NCBI GenBank assembly: GCA_947177035.1
Contig: CAMWSS010000003.1
Location: 38,143-102,142, forward strand
Reading direction: 5' to 3'
DNA length: 64,000 nucleotides
Origin: an uncultured Porphyromonadaceae bacterium
GTDB lineage: Bacteria; Bacteroidota; Bacteroidia; Bacteroidales; Muribaculaceae
Each line of letters begins with the position of its first letter. Positions within the stretch are counted from its first letter, which is position 1. Shown here one piece after another: positions 29,302 to 38,958 of the stretch. The notes under the pieces are model-generated. The model searched no databases. It saw only the letters and a list, made by a program, of their open reading frames with translations, and was not told the origin of the DNA. The position numbers and the translations under genes are program-made.

Positions 29302-30093
29302 ATGATCAACAACTTAGCCCACGTCGACCCATCGGCCAAAATCGGCCGCGACGTGAAAATCCACCCGTTTGCATTCGTCGACGCCGACGTTGAAATCGGC
29401 GACGGATCCGTAATCATGCCATATGCCAGCGTAATGGCCGGAACCACAATCGGCAAAAACTGCAAAGTCTACCAGGGAGCCATCATCGGAGCCGACCCGC
29501 AGGACTTCCGATGGAAAGGCGAGCCGACACGATGCCTCGTCGGTGACAACACCGTCATCCGCGAACACGTGATCATCAACCGTGGTATCAGACCCGACGA
29601 ACAGGGAACCATCATCGGCAACGAATGCTTCATCATGGCCGACAGCCACATCGGCCACGACACCCGCATCGCCGACAAAGTCGTTGTCGGCAACGGAGCC
29701 ACTGTGGCCGGCGACGTCGAAATCGGAACCTGCACCATCCTCTCGTCGCTCTCCATCGTCCACGAAAAATGCCACGTCGGCAAATGGGCCGTCATCAAAG
29801 GCGGTTGCCGCATCGGAGCACACGTGCCCCCGTTCGTCATCATAGCCCACAACCCCGCCTCATTCTTCGGCGTAAACGCCTGGGTGATGCAGAAAAACGG
29901 ATTCTCCGAACACGACATCACCGAAATCGCAAAGGCCTACCGCCACATGTATCAGTCGGGCACATCTGTGTTCAACGCCCTCCAGCGCATAGAGGCCGAC
30001 GTCACCCCCGGACCCAACCGCGACTCCATCATTGACTTCGTGCGCTCCAACGACCTGCGCATCGTCGGGGCCATCAACGTCTCCGAAGACTGA
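29302..30093 (+). CDS. LpxA-like UDP-GlcNAc O-acyltransferase paralogue (second copy)
   Basis: Hexapeptide-repeat left-handed beta-helix; IMADSHIGHDT aligns with the LpxA catalytic His region; differs from the 43.4-kb copy. Confidence 0.8.
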   Translation: MINNLAHVDPSAKIGRDVKIHPFAFVDADVEIGDGSVIMPYASVMAGTTIGKNCKVYQGAIIGADPQDFRWKGEPTRCLVGDNTVIREHVIINRGIRPDEQGTIIGNECFIMADSHIGHDTRIADKVVVGNGATVAGDVEIGTCTILSSLSIVHEKCHVGKWAVIKGGCRIGAHVPPFVIIAHNPASFFGVNAWVMQKNGFSEHDITEIAKAYRHMYQSGTSVFNALQRIEADVTPGPNRDSIIDFVRSNDLRIVGAINVSED

Positions 30094-31103
30094 TGGCAAC
30101 ACACCGTCCGATCAAAACCCTCTTCCAGTTCATAATCCCGCTGATAATATCGGCGGGATTATGCTATATCCTATACTCCGGCATGGACTGGTCCGACGTG
30201 CGTGCCGGACTCGCCGCTTGCCGGTGGGAATGGATGGGCGCATGGGCCGCCGCCAACGTGCTCGCCATCTGGTTCCGCGCATTGCGGTGGCGCATGCAGC
30301 TCCGAGTGCTCGCCATCAACCCGCCGGGCGCCGAAATGTTCCGCGCCATTGCCGGAACATATGCCGTCAACCTCGTCCTCCCGCGGCTGGGCGAAATCTG
30401 GCGCTCGGGCTATGTGGCCCGACGCCGTGGCGCGCCATTCACCTCCGTGTTCGGATCCATGGTCGCCGACCGCCTCTCCGACACCGCTGCCGTGCTCCTC
30501 ATCACCGCCCTCACCGTCCTCATGGCCCGCGCCCCTATGGCCCGATTCATGACCGAAACCGACTTCGGACGCAAAGCCGCATCGGCCATCGCCTCGCCGT
30601 GGGCCATCGCAACAGGTGCCTGCATCATTCTCTTCATCCTGGCCATCATCTGCCTGCCGCGCCTGCGCTTCATCTCGCGCCTGCGCGCCATCCTGGCCAA
30701 CGCCTGGAGCGGATTCGCCTCCATCTTCCACATGCGCCGCTCATGGCTCTGGCTGCTGCTCACCGCCGGAGTGTGGACAAGCTACTTCGCCGGCACCTGG
30801 TTCTCCTTCCTCGCATTCGACTCCACTGCCGCCATTGTCCGCGCCAACGGCCCCGTGGCAGTGCTCGTCACCTTCGTCTTCGGCTCATGGGCCATGGCCG
30901 TGCCCTCCAACGGCGGCATCGGCCCGTGGCAAATGGCTGTAGTGCTCGCCCTCAGCGGCATCTACGCCATGGACCGCGGCCCGGCCCTCGCCTTCGCCAC
31001 CATAGTCCTCGCCCTCCAGACCCTCCTCTTCATAATCCTCGGACTATACGCCCTCATCTCCATAGCCCTCGCCCCCGGTCGCAGCCACACACCCGCCCCC
31101 TGA
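30093..31103 (+). CDS. YbhN/LPG-synthase transmembrane-region family protein
   Basis: Polytopic membrane protein; AVNLVLPRLGEIWRSGYVARRRGAPFTSVFGSMVADRLSD and PSNGGIGPWQMAV. Confidence 0.85.
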   Translation: MATHRPIKTLFQFIIPLIISAGLCYILYSGMDWSDVRAGLAACRWEWMGAWAAANVLAIWFRALRWRMQLRVLAINPPGAEMFRAIAGTYAVNLVLPRLGEIWRSGYVARRRGAPFTSVFGSMVADRLSDTAAVLLITALTVLMARAPMARFMTETDFGRKAASAIASPWAIATGACIILFILAIICLPRLRFISRLRAILANAWSGFASIFHMRRSWLWLLLTAGVWTSYFAGTWFSFLAFDSTAAIVRANGPVAVLVTFVFGSWAMAVPSNGGIGPWQMAVVLALSGIYAMDRGPALAFATIVLALQTLLFIILGLYALISIALAPGRSHTPAP

Positions 31104-31127
31104 CACACATGTTGCATAACATATCGA

Positions 31128-31176
31128 AATAATTGCGCGCAAATATATTTCACAGTATATTTGTGCGCATATTATT
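31128..31176 (+). terminator. Long imperfect hairpin containing a promoter-like TATATTTG
   Basis: aataattgcgcgcaaatata-tttcacag-tatatttgtgcgcatattatt, about a 20-bp stem with one bulge and one mismatch. Confidence 0.6.
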
Positions 31177-31264
31177 TCCACACATCAACACTCATCTCCA
31201 TGAAATCACCATTACTCCTTGCGGTAGCTATCTTCTCATCAACCATTTCAATCAATTGAACATC

Positions 31265-32320
31265 ATGAAAAAGAGAATATTATCCGCACTGACAGCAGCG
31301 GCGGCAACGATCGTGTCGGCTTCAGCCTTCGACGTCAAAATCGACAATATATACTACAACATCATCAACGGAGAATACCTTGAAGTGACATCTGCCGAAC
31401 CTTATCCGGATAAAACGTTCTATCCTCAGTATGGAATACCTCCAGCAAAAAAAACAATCACCAGATATCGTGACGATTATGCAATAAACGACTACTCTGG
31501 AGATATCATCGTTCCCAATTCAGTTGAAGTTGAAACCCTCGGAAAGCGGCTCGAAGTAAGAAAAATAGGACATTGCGCATTCTTCAACGCCCCAAATCTG
31601 GAGTCTGTCACACTTCCTGCAACAATCAAAAAATTAGGGAACAAAGCATTTGCTTGTTCTTCCATCAAAAGATTGGATATGGGCGATACGACTGTCGGCG
31701 CTATTACAGATGATATGTGCTATGCTTGTAAAGATCTGTCGGAAGTGATATTGCCGGAATCGCTGATTCACATCGGCGAAAGTGCATTTATGACAAGCGG
31801 ACTTAAAAGCATAACATTGCCTGGCAAAGTCCGCGCATTAATCTGTAAAACTTTTGCATATACTGACCTATCTGAAATCAAAGGGCTTGAATCTGTTGAA
31901 TCATATAGCTATGACTGCTTTCAAAAAACTAAATTAAAGCAGATCATCATCTATGAATGTATTCGCAATCTATCTTTTAATGCTTTCAAAGATCTGGAGT
32001 ATCTGGAAAATGTGATCAGCATGAAAACAGACCCGGAAGATTTCGACATTCTGTCATACTACAGCATGGACAGCGTGTTCCGCAACTCCAATCCAGATTG
32101 CACGCTGTGGGTTCCGGACGAAAGTCTGGAACTTTACAAAGCCTCCAGTCGATGGACGTCGTTTTTCAAAGACATCAGACCGATGAGCCAAGGACTACCG
32201 CAGGCTGCGGCTCCATACTCCGAAAACATCAGATATTTCGATATGACAGGGCGCCAGGTCGATGAGCCGACACCGGGACATCTCTACATCACCTCAGACG
32301 GCCGAAAAATTCAATTCTAA
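31265..32320 (+). CDS. BspA-like leucine-rich-repeat secreted protein, tandem copy 1
   Basis: Signal peptide MKKRILSALTAAAATIVSASA; LESVTLPATIKKLGNKAFA, LSEVILPESLIHIGESAF repeats; C-terminal FDMTGRQVDEPTPGHLYITSDGRKIQF. Confidence 0.8.
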   Translation: MKKRILSALTAAAATIVSASAFDVKIDNIYYNIINGEYLEVTSAEPYPDKTFYPQYGIPPAKKTITRYRDDYAINDYSGDIIVPNSVEVETLGKRLEVRKIGHCAFFNAPNLESVTLPATIKKLGNKAFACSSIKRLDMGDTTVGAITDDMCYACKDLSEVILPESLIHIGESAFMTSGLKSITLPGKVRALICKTFAYTDLSEIKGLESVESYSYDCFQKTKLKQIIIYECIRNLSFNAFKDLEYLENVISMKTDPEDFDILSYYSMDSVFRNSNPDCTLWVPDESLELYKASSRWTSFFKDIRPMSQGLPQAAAPYSENIRYFDMTGRQVDEPTPGHLYITSDGRKIQF

Positions 32321-32336
32321 ACACCAGCGACACAGC

Positions 32337-33395
32337 ATGAAAAAGAGAATATTATCCGCACTGACAGCAGCGGCGGCAACGATCGTGTCGGCTTCAGCCT
32401 TCGACGTCAAAATCGACAATATATACTACAACATCATCAACGGAGAATACCTTGAAGTGACATCTGCCGAACCTTATCCGGATAAAACGTTCTATCCTCA
32501 GTATGGAATACCTCCAGCAAAAAAAACAATCACCAGATATCGTGACGATTATGCAATAAACGACTACTCTGGAGATATCATCGTTCCCAATTCAGTTGAA
32601 GTTGAAACCCTCGGAAAGCGGCTCGAAGTAAGAAAAATAGGACATTGCGCATTCTTCAACGCCCCAAATCTGGAGTCTGTCACACTTCCTGCATCGATCA
32701 CGGAATTAGGGAACAGTGCTTTTGCTTATTCCTCCATCAAAAGGCTGGATATGGGCGATATGACTATTGAAGCAATCATAGGTGGAGTGTGCTATGCGTG
32801 CAGAGAACTGTCGGAAGTGATATTGCCAGAATCGCTGATCTACATTAGCGAAAGTGCATTTATGACAAGCGGACTTAAGAGCATAACATTGCCCGGCAAA
32901 GTCCGCGGATTAGACAGTCAGGTTTTTGCATATACTGATCTATCTGAAATAAAAGGACTTGAATCTGTTGAATCATATGGTTATGACTGTGTTCAAAAAA
33001 CTAAATTAAAGCAGATCATCATCTATGAAACCATCCGCAACCTATGTTTTAGTGCATTCAAAGATCTGGAGTATCTGGAAAATGTGATCAGCATGAAAAC
33101 AGACCCGGAAGATTTCGACATTCTGTCATACTACAGCATGGACAGCGTGTTCCGCAACTCCAATCCAGATTGCACGCTGTGGGTTCCGGACGAAAGTCTG
33201 GAACTTTACAAAGCCTCCAGTCGATGGACGTCGTTTTTCAAAGACATCAGACCGATGAGCCAGCTCGGTCTATCGCAGACTGCGGCTCCAGACTCCGAAA
33301 ACATCAGATATTTCGACATGACAGGACGCCAGGTCGATGAGCCGACACCGGGACATCTCTACATCACCGACCAACACAAAAAGATACTCTACTGA
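32337..33395 (+). CDS. BspA-like leucine-rich-repeat secreted protein, tandem copy 2
   Basis: Same architecture; first 357 nt identical to copy 1. Confidence 0.8.
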   Translation: MKKRILSALTAAAATIVSASAFDVKIDNIYYNIINGEYLEVTSAEPYPDKTFYPQYGIPPAKKTITRYRDDYAINDYSGDIIVPNSVEVETLGKRLEVRKIGHCAFFNAPNLESVTLPASITELGNSAFAYSSIKRLDMGDMTIEAIIGGVCYACRELSEVILPESLIYISESAFMTSGLKSITLPGKVRGLDSQVFAYTDLSEIKGLESVESYGYDCVQKTKLKQIIIYETIRNLCFSAFKDLEYLENVISMKTDPEDFDILSYYSMDSVFRNSNPDCTLWVPDESLELYKASSRWTSFFKDIRPMSQLGLSQTAAPDSENIRYFDMTGRQVDEPTPGHLYITDQHKKILY

Positions 33396-33407
33396 GAGAT
33401 AAGCCTG

Positions 33408-33449
33408 ATCCTCCGGCGGCACACTATTGCACAGCCGGAGGATTTTTTG
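33408..33449 (+). terminator. Intrinsic terminator after the LRR gene pair
   Basis: atcctccggc ... gccggaggat followed by TTTTTG. Confidence 0.8.
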
Positions 33450-33458
33450 TAAATTTGC
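33450..33458 (+). promoter_or_regulatory. -7 element (TAAATTTGC) upstream of ileS
   Basis: TAnnTTTG match about 20 nt before the ileS start. Confidence 0.6.
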
Positions 33459-33477
33459 GCCAATAATTGCAATTGTC

Positions 33478-36400
33478 ATGAAGTTCAACGAATATAAGAA
33501 TCTTGATCTTACGGAAGTAAACCATTCCGTGCTTGACCGCTGGAACGGTCTTGGCCTGTTTGAACGCACTCTCGAGGAGCGCGCCGGCGCACCCTCGTTC
33601 GTATTTTTCGAGGGTCCCCCCTCCGCCAACGGACATCCGGGCATCCACCATGTGCTGGCCCGCACGATCAAAGACATCGTGTGTCGCTACAAGACCATGC
33701 GCGGATTCCACGTGAAGCGCAAAGCCGGCTGGGACACACACGGCCTGCCCGTGGAACTGGGAGTTGAGAAAACCCTCGGAATCACCAAAGAAGATATCGG
33801 AAAGAAAATCTCCGTTGACGAATACAACGACGCCTGCCGCCGCGAAGTGATGAAGTTTACCGACGAATGGGAAAAACTCACGTCGCTGATGGGCTACTGG
33901 GTCGACATGAAAGACCCCTATGTGACATACGACAACCGCTACATCGAATCAGTGTGGTGGCTGCTCCGTCAGGTCTATGACAAAGGCCTGCTCTATAAAG
34001 GATACACCATCCAGCCCTACAGCCCGGCCGCAGGCACCGGCCTCAGCTCGCACGAGCTGAACCAGCCCGGATGCTATCGCGATGTCAAAGACACGACATG
34101 CATCGCGCAATTCACCTGCACCGACCCGATCGAAGAGATGACCGGATGGGGCACTCCATGCTTCCTGGCCTGGACAACCACCCCCTGGACCCTGCCCAGC
34201 AACACGGCCCTCTGCGTCGGTCCGGCAATCGAATACTGCGTGGTGCGCACCTACAACCCCTACAGCGGCGAACCGATCAGCTGCGTGGTGGCGAAAGCGC
34301 TGCTCCACAGCGTGTTCAACGCCAAAGCCGAAGGCCTTGACCTGGCAGCCTACAACAAAGGAGACAAACTGGTGCCCTGGCAAGTGGCGGCAACAGTCAC
34401 CGGCGACCGTCTCACCGGCATGCACTACCGCCAGCTCTTTCCGTGGGTCAACCCCGGAGAAGGCGCCTTCAGAGTGATTCCCGGCGACTATGTCACCACC
34501 GACGACGGCACCGGCATCGTCCACATAGCCGGCACCTTCGGCGCCGACGACTTGCGAGTGAGCAAAGCCGCCGGAGTGCCGCCGCTCCACCTGATTGACC
34601 GCGACGGAAATATCCGCCCGATGGTCGACCTGCGCGGACGCTTCTACCGTCTCGACGACCTTGACCCCGGATTCGTGGAAAAAATGGTCGACCGCCAGGC
34701 ATACTCCGAATTTGAAGGACGATTCGTCAAAAACGCCTATGACCCCGAAGCCGACGACCAGACCGAAACGCTCGACGTCTCGCTCTGCATGTGGCTCAAA
34801 CAGCGCGGACTGGTGTTCAAGATCGAAAAACACGTCCACAACTACCCCCACTGCTGGCGCACGGACAAACCCGTGCTCTACTACCCGCTCGACTCATGGT
34901 TCATCCGCTCGACCGCCGTGCGCGAACAGCTCATGAAAGCCAACGAGACCATCAAATGGAAACCGGCTTCCACCGGATCGGGCCGATTCGGCAAATGGCT
35001 TGAAAACCTCCAGGACTGGAACCTCAGCCGCAGCCGCTACTGGGGCACACCGCTCCCGATATGGCGCACCGACGACGGCGCCGAAGAGCTCTGCATCGGA
35101 TCCGTGCAAGAACTCTGGGACCGCATCGAAGACGCGGTCAGCGCCGGAGTCATGACGTCAAACCCGCTCAAAGACAAAGGATTCGTGCCCGGCGACTACT
35201 CCGCCGGAAACTATAACCTGATCGACCTCCACCGCCCCTATGTCGACGACATCGTGCTGGTGAGCAAAACCGGCAAGCCCATGCACCGCGAAACCGACCT
35301 GATCGACGTGTGGTTCGACAGCGGCGCAATGCCCTTCGCCCAGCAGCACTACCCGTTTGAAAACCGCGAGGCAGTCGACTCCGGCGAACTCTATCCCGCC
35401 GACTTCATCGCCGAAGGCGTCGACCAGACCCGCGGATGGTTCTTCACCCTCCACGCCATATCCGGCATGGTCAAAAACTCCGTGGCCTACAAGGCCGTGA
35501 TCTCCAACGGACTGGTGCTCGACAAATTCGGCAACAAAATGAGCAAACGCCTGGGCAACGCCGTCGATCCATTCGTCACCATCGAAGCCCATGGCTCAGA
35601 CCCCCTGCGCTGGTACATGATCAGCAACTCAGCGCCCTGGGACAACCTGAAATTCGATGTCGAAGGCGTCACCGAAGTGTCGCGCAAATTCTTCGGCACG
35701 CTCTTCAACACCTACAACTTCTTTGCACGCTATGCCAACGTCGACAACTTCGACCCGGCAACGGCACAGAACGTGCCCGCAGACCAGCGCCCCGAAATCG
35801 ACCGCTGGATCATCTCGCAGCTCAACACCCTGACTGCCACAGTGCAGTCGGCCCTCGACGACTATGAACCCACCGTGGCCGCCCGCGCCATCTCAGACTT
35901 CGTCCAGGACCACCTGAGCAACTGGTATGTACGCCTCAACCGCTCGCGCTTCTGGGCCAAAGGCATGGAAACGGACAAAGTCGCCGCATACCGCACCCTC
36001 TATGAATGCCTCTCGACCGTGGCGCTGCTCATGGCCCCGATCGCACCGTTCTATGCCGACCGGCTCTGGCTCGACCTCAACCCCGGAGCCACATCGATCC
36101 ACCTGGAAAGCCAGCCCGCCCCCGACAGCGCGCTCATCGACCCCGCGCTCGAAGCCCGCATGGCCGTGGCACAGCAGATCACCTCGCTGGTGCTCGCCCT
36201 GCGCCGCAAAGCCGCAATCAAAGTGCGCCAGCCGCTCGGACGAATCATGCTCCCGCTCACCGACAACGCCCAGCGCGCCGTCATCGAACCGATCATCCCG
36301 CTGGTGCTCGGCGAAGTCAACGTCAAGGAACTGCAACTGCTCGACCCGTCGGAATCAGTGCTCGTCAAGCGCGTCAAACCCGACTTCAAAAAACTCGGAC

Positions 36401-36894
36401 CCGTGTTCGGCAAACAGATGAAACAAGTGGCCGCCGCAATCCAGGCAATGGACCAGCCGCAGATCATCAGCCTCGAACGCAACGGCGAAATCACCCTGAC
36501 CCTGCCCGACGGATCAGAAGCTAAAGTAACCGCCGACACCGTCGACATCTTCTCGGAAGACATCCCCGGATGGCTCGTGGCCAACGAAGGCACCCTCACA
36601 GTGGCTCTGGACGTGACTGTCACCCCCGAACTGCGCCGCGAAGGCATGGCCCGCGAACTGGTCAACCGCATCCAGAACATCCGCAAGAACCGCGACTACT
36701 CCATCACCGACCGCATCACAGTGAGCATGGCTCCGGTGCCCGAAGTGACCGACGCCCTTGAAGAATATTCGGACTATGTGGCCCGACAGGTGCTGGCCGA
36801 CGCAATCACCCTCGACCCCGCGACTCCGGAATCCGACATCACACTCGACATTGACGGACTCCGAGTGCCGATCGCCATCGACCGCTGCTGCTGA
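33478..36894 (+). CDS. ileS: Isoleucyl-tRNA synthetase
   Basis: GPPSANGHPGIHHVLARTIKD (HIGH region), DKFGNKMSKRLGN (KMSKS). Start set at MKFNEYKN. Confidence 0.97.
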   Translation: MKFNEYKNLDLTEVNHSVLDRWNGLGLFERTLEERAGAPSFVFFEGPPSANGHPGIHHVLARTIKDIVCRYKTMRGFHVKRKAGWDTHGLPVELGVEKTLGITKEDIGKKISVDEYNDACRREVMKFTDEWEKLTSLMGYWVDMKDPYVTYDNRYIESVWWLLRQVYDKGLLYKGYTIQPYSPAAGTGLSSHELNQPGCYRDVKDTTCIAQFTCTDPIEEMTGWGTPCFLAWTTTPWTLPSNTALCVGPAIEYCVVRTYNPYSGEPISCVVAKALLHSVFNAKAEGLDLAAYNKGDKLVPWQVAATVTGDRLTGMHYRQLFPWVNPGEGAFRVIPGDYVTTDDGTGIVHIAGTFGADDLRVSKAAGVPPLHLIDRDGNIRPMVDLRGRFYRLDDLDPGFVEKMVDRQAYSEFEGRFVKNAYDPEADDQTETLDVSLCMWLKQRGLVFKIEKHVHNYPHCWRTDKPVLYYPLDSWFIRSTAVREQLMKANETIKWKPASTGSGRFGKWLENLQDWNLSRSRYWGTPLPIWRTDDGAEELCIGSVQELWDRIEDAVSAGVMTSNPLKDKGFVPGDYSAGNYNLIDLHRPYVDDIVLVSKTGKPMHRETDLIDVWFDSGAMPFAQQHYPFENREAVDSGELYPADFIAEGVDQTRGWFFTLHAISGMVKNSVAYKAVISNGLVLDKFGNKMSKRLGNAVDPFVTIEAHGSDPLRWYMISNSAPWDNLKFDVEGVTEVSRKFFGTLFNTYNFFARYANVDNFDPATAQNVPADQRPEIDRWIISQLNTLTATVQSALDDYEPTVAARAISDFVQDHLSNWYVRLNRSRFWAKGMETDKVAAYRTLYECLSTVALLMAPIAPFYADRLWLDLNPGATSIHLESQPAPDSALIDPALEARMAVAQQITSLVLALRRKAAIKVRQPLGRIMLPLTDNAQRAVIEPIIPLVLGEVNVKELQLLDPSESVLVKRVKPDFKKLGPVFGKQMKQVAAAIQAMDQPQIISLERNGEITLTLPDGSEAKVTADTVDIFSEDIPGWLVANEGTLTVALDVTVTPELRREGMARELVNRIQNIRKNRDYSITDRITVSMAPVPEVTDALEEYSDYVARQVLADAITLDPATPESDITLDIDGLRVPIAIDRCC

Positions 36895-36930
36895 CCCACC
36901 CTCCTCCATCACAACAACGAAACTCCGACA

Positions 36931-37284
36931 ATGACAGAAAAGACCCGCTATACAGAAGAAGAACTGCAGGAATTCAAAGCCCTCATTCTCTCCAAACTCG
37001 ACAAAGCGCAGAAGGAATTTGAAGAACTCCGCTCGCTCATGCTCGACAGCGCCGACGACACCCCGACGTTCAAAGTGCTCGAAGAGGGCGCAAACACGCT
37101 GGGAAAAGAAGAAGCCTGCCGCCTGTGTGAACGCCAGCGCAAATTCATCGAAAACCTGAGGGCCGCACTGATCAGAATCGAAAACGGCACCTACGGAGTC
37201 TGCCGGGCAACCGGAAAACTCATCCCCAAGGAACGCCTGATGGCAGTGCCGCACGCCACTCTCTGCATCGAAGCCAAACAATGA
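36931..37284 (+). CDS. TraR/DksA family zinc-finger-like protein
   Basis: Coiled coil plus IENGTYGVCRATGKLIPKERLMAVPHATLCIEAK. Confidence 0.88.
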   Translation: MTEKTRYTEEELQEFKALILSKLDKAQKEFEELRSLMLDSADDTPTFKVLEEGANTLGKEEACRLCERQRKFIENLRAALIRIENGTYGVCRATGKLIPKERLMAVPHATLCIEAKQ

Positions 37285-37883
37285 GACAACACAAAGGCGC
37301 ACTCGCGCTGACGCTGATCGCCCTGGTCATAGCCATTGACCAGCTGGTCAAGATCTACGTCAAGACTCACTTCTATCTGGGAGAAGACCTCGAGGTCTTC
37401 TCCTGGTTTCACATCTACTTCGTGCAAAACCCCGGCATGGCCTTCGGATGGGAAATGGGCAGCAAACTGGCCCTGACCCTGTTTCGCATCGCGGCAATCG
37501 GATTCGGCATATACTACCTGACCCGTATCTGCCGCAAGAGCGAAACGCCCGCCGGATTCGCCGCATGCGTGGCCCTGATAGTGGCCGGCGCCATAGGCAA
37601 CGTGATCGACTGCGTGTTCTACGGACTTGTCTTCAACAACCCGATGCCCCCGCAGATCGCCACGTTCCTGCCCGCCGGCGGAGGATACGCCCCCGCCCTC
37701 CACGGCATGGTCGTCGACATGCTCTACTTCCCGCTATGCTCCTGGAACTGGCCGCAATGGATGCCATGGATCGGAGGTGAACACTTCACCTTCTTCCAGC
37801 CGGTGTTCAACATTGCCGACGCCGCGATCTCAACCGGCATAATCGCCCTGATCCTGTTTTACTCCCGACACCTCAGCAAATAA
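37281..37883 (+). CDS. lspA: Lipoprotein signal peptidase
   Basis: QNPGMAFGWEMG, VAGAIGNVIDCVFYG, VVDMLYFPL, FNIADAAIS catalytic region. Confidence 0.94.
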   Translation: MRQHKGALALTLIALVIAIDQLVKIYVKTHFYLGEDLEVFSWFHIYFVQNPGMAFGWEMGSKLALTLFRIAAIGFGIYYLTRICRKSETPAGFAACVALIVAGAIGNVIDCVFYGLVFNNPMPPQIATFLPAGGGYAPALHGMVVDMLYFPLCSWNWPQWMPWIGGEHFTFFQPVFNIADAAISTGIIALILFYSRHLSK

Positions 37884-37889
37884 CCAGCG

Positions 37890-38738
37890 ATGAAGCGCCT
37901 GCGCGGACTAATCACCGCGGCATCTCTCGCCGCGATCTCGGCCACCGCCCTGACAGGATGCCGGCAGGTGCCCGACGGAGTGCTCGGCGAGCAACAGCTT
38001 GCCGAAGTCATGGCCGACCTGCAATATGCCGACGCCCTGATCAACGAATCCGACATACGCGGTGGACGTGAACCGATAACCGACTCCATCCGGGCCGGAA
38101 TCATGCAGGCGATCCTGCGGCGCCACGGAATCACCCAGGCCGACTATGACTCTACCCTCCGCTGGTATGGCCACAACATGGTCAGATACGTCGACGCATG
38201 CGAACGAGCCGACTCAATCCTGGCCGACTCGATCCGAGCCGTCGACCGGCGCATGGCACTGGCCCGGGCAAACCGCGGCGGAGGCGCCGACACGGTCAAC
38301 GTCTGGCCGCACACCTCAGCCCACCTGTTTGCCCGACGGACCGGCTCAGACTACATCACATTCGACCTGCCGCGCGACTCATCCTGGAAAAAAGGCGACA
38401 TCTACATCTGGGAAATGACCCCGATCAACAACCGCACCCCGCTCCAGGCCAGAATAATAGCCGAATATGCCGACAACCGCCTGACCCACGAAGTCACGGA
38501 AATGACCGCAACGGCATCACGCGAACGACTGACCATAACATTCCAGCTCGACAGCAACAAGACGGCACGACGGATCTATGGATTTGCCTACCTTCCCGCC
38601 CAGGAGGGCGAAAACGCGTTCATCAACAACGTGTCGCTGCTCCGCACGCGCCTCGACAGCGAAAACTACCACCGCGGACGGCGCATGATCAGACAGATCT
38701 ATGGCGCCCCGAGAATCAGCCGCCGGAAAACGGAATAA
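37890..38738 (+). CDS. DUF4296 domain lipoprotein
   Basis: Lipobox LTGC; VLGEQQLAEVMADLQYADALINES; AILRRHGITQADYDSTLRWYGHN. Confidence 0.75.
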   Translation: MKRLRGLITAASLAAISATALTGCRQVPDGVLGEQQLAEVMADLQYADALINESDIRGGREPITDSIRAGIMQAILRRHGITQADYDSTLRWYGHNMVRYVDACERADSILADSIRAVDRRMALARANRGGGADTVNVWPHTSAHLFARRTGSDYITFDLPRDSSWKKGDIYIWEMTPINNRTPLQARIIAEYADNRLTHEVTEMTATASRERLTITFQLDSNKTARRIYGFAYLPAQEGENAFINNVSLLRTRLDSENYHRGRRMIRQIYGAPRISRRKTE

Positions 38739-38748
38739 CACAGAAGAG

Positions 38749-38958
38749 ATGACGGCTGACTCAGACTCATCGACAAGCCATATCCTGCCGGGAGTGATCG
38801 ACCACAACGGCAAGATCCGTCCCGTGCCGACGCTGGTGACAATCGGTCCCGACGGAAACATCACCGGCCACCGTCCGCTCTGCGGCCACGAACCGCCATT
38901 CACCACCCCGATCGACGCACTGCTCCACCTCCCGACGCTCACGCTCCGTCACCTCTGA
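38749..38958 (+). CDS. Small hypothetical protein downstream of the DUF4296 gene
   Basis: 69 aa, MTADSDSSTSHILPGVIDHNGKIRPVPTLVTIGPDGNITGHRPLCGHEPPFTTPIDALLHLPTLTLRHL; 3' end overlaps the convergent gene by 10 bp. Confidence 0.5.
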   Translation: MTADSDSSTSHILPGVIDHNGKIRPVPTLVTIGPDGNITGHRPLCGHEPPFTTPIDALLHLPTLTLRHL

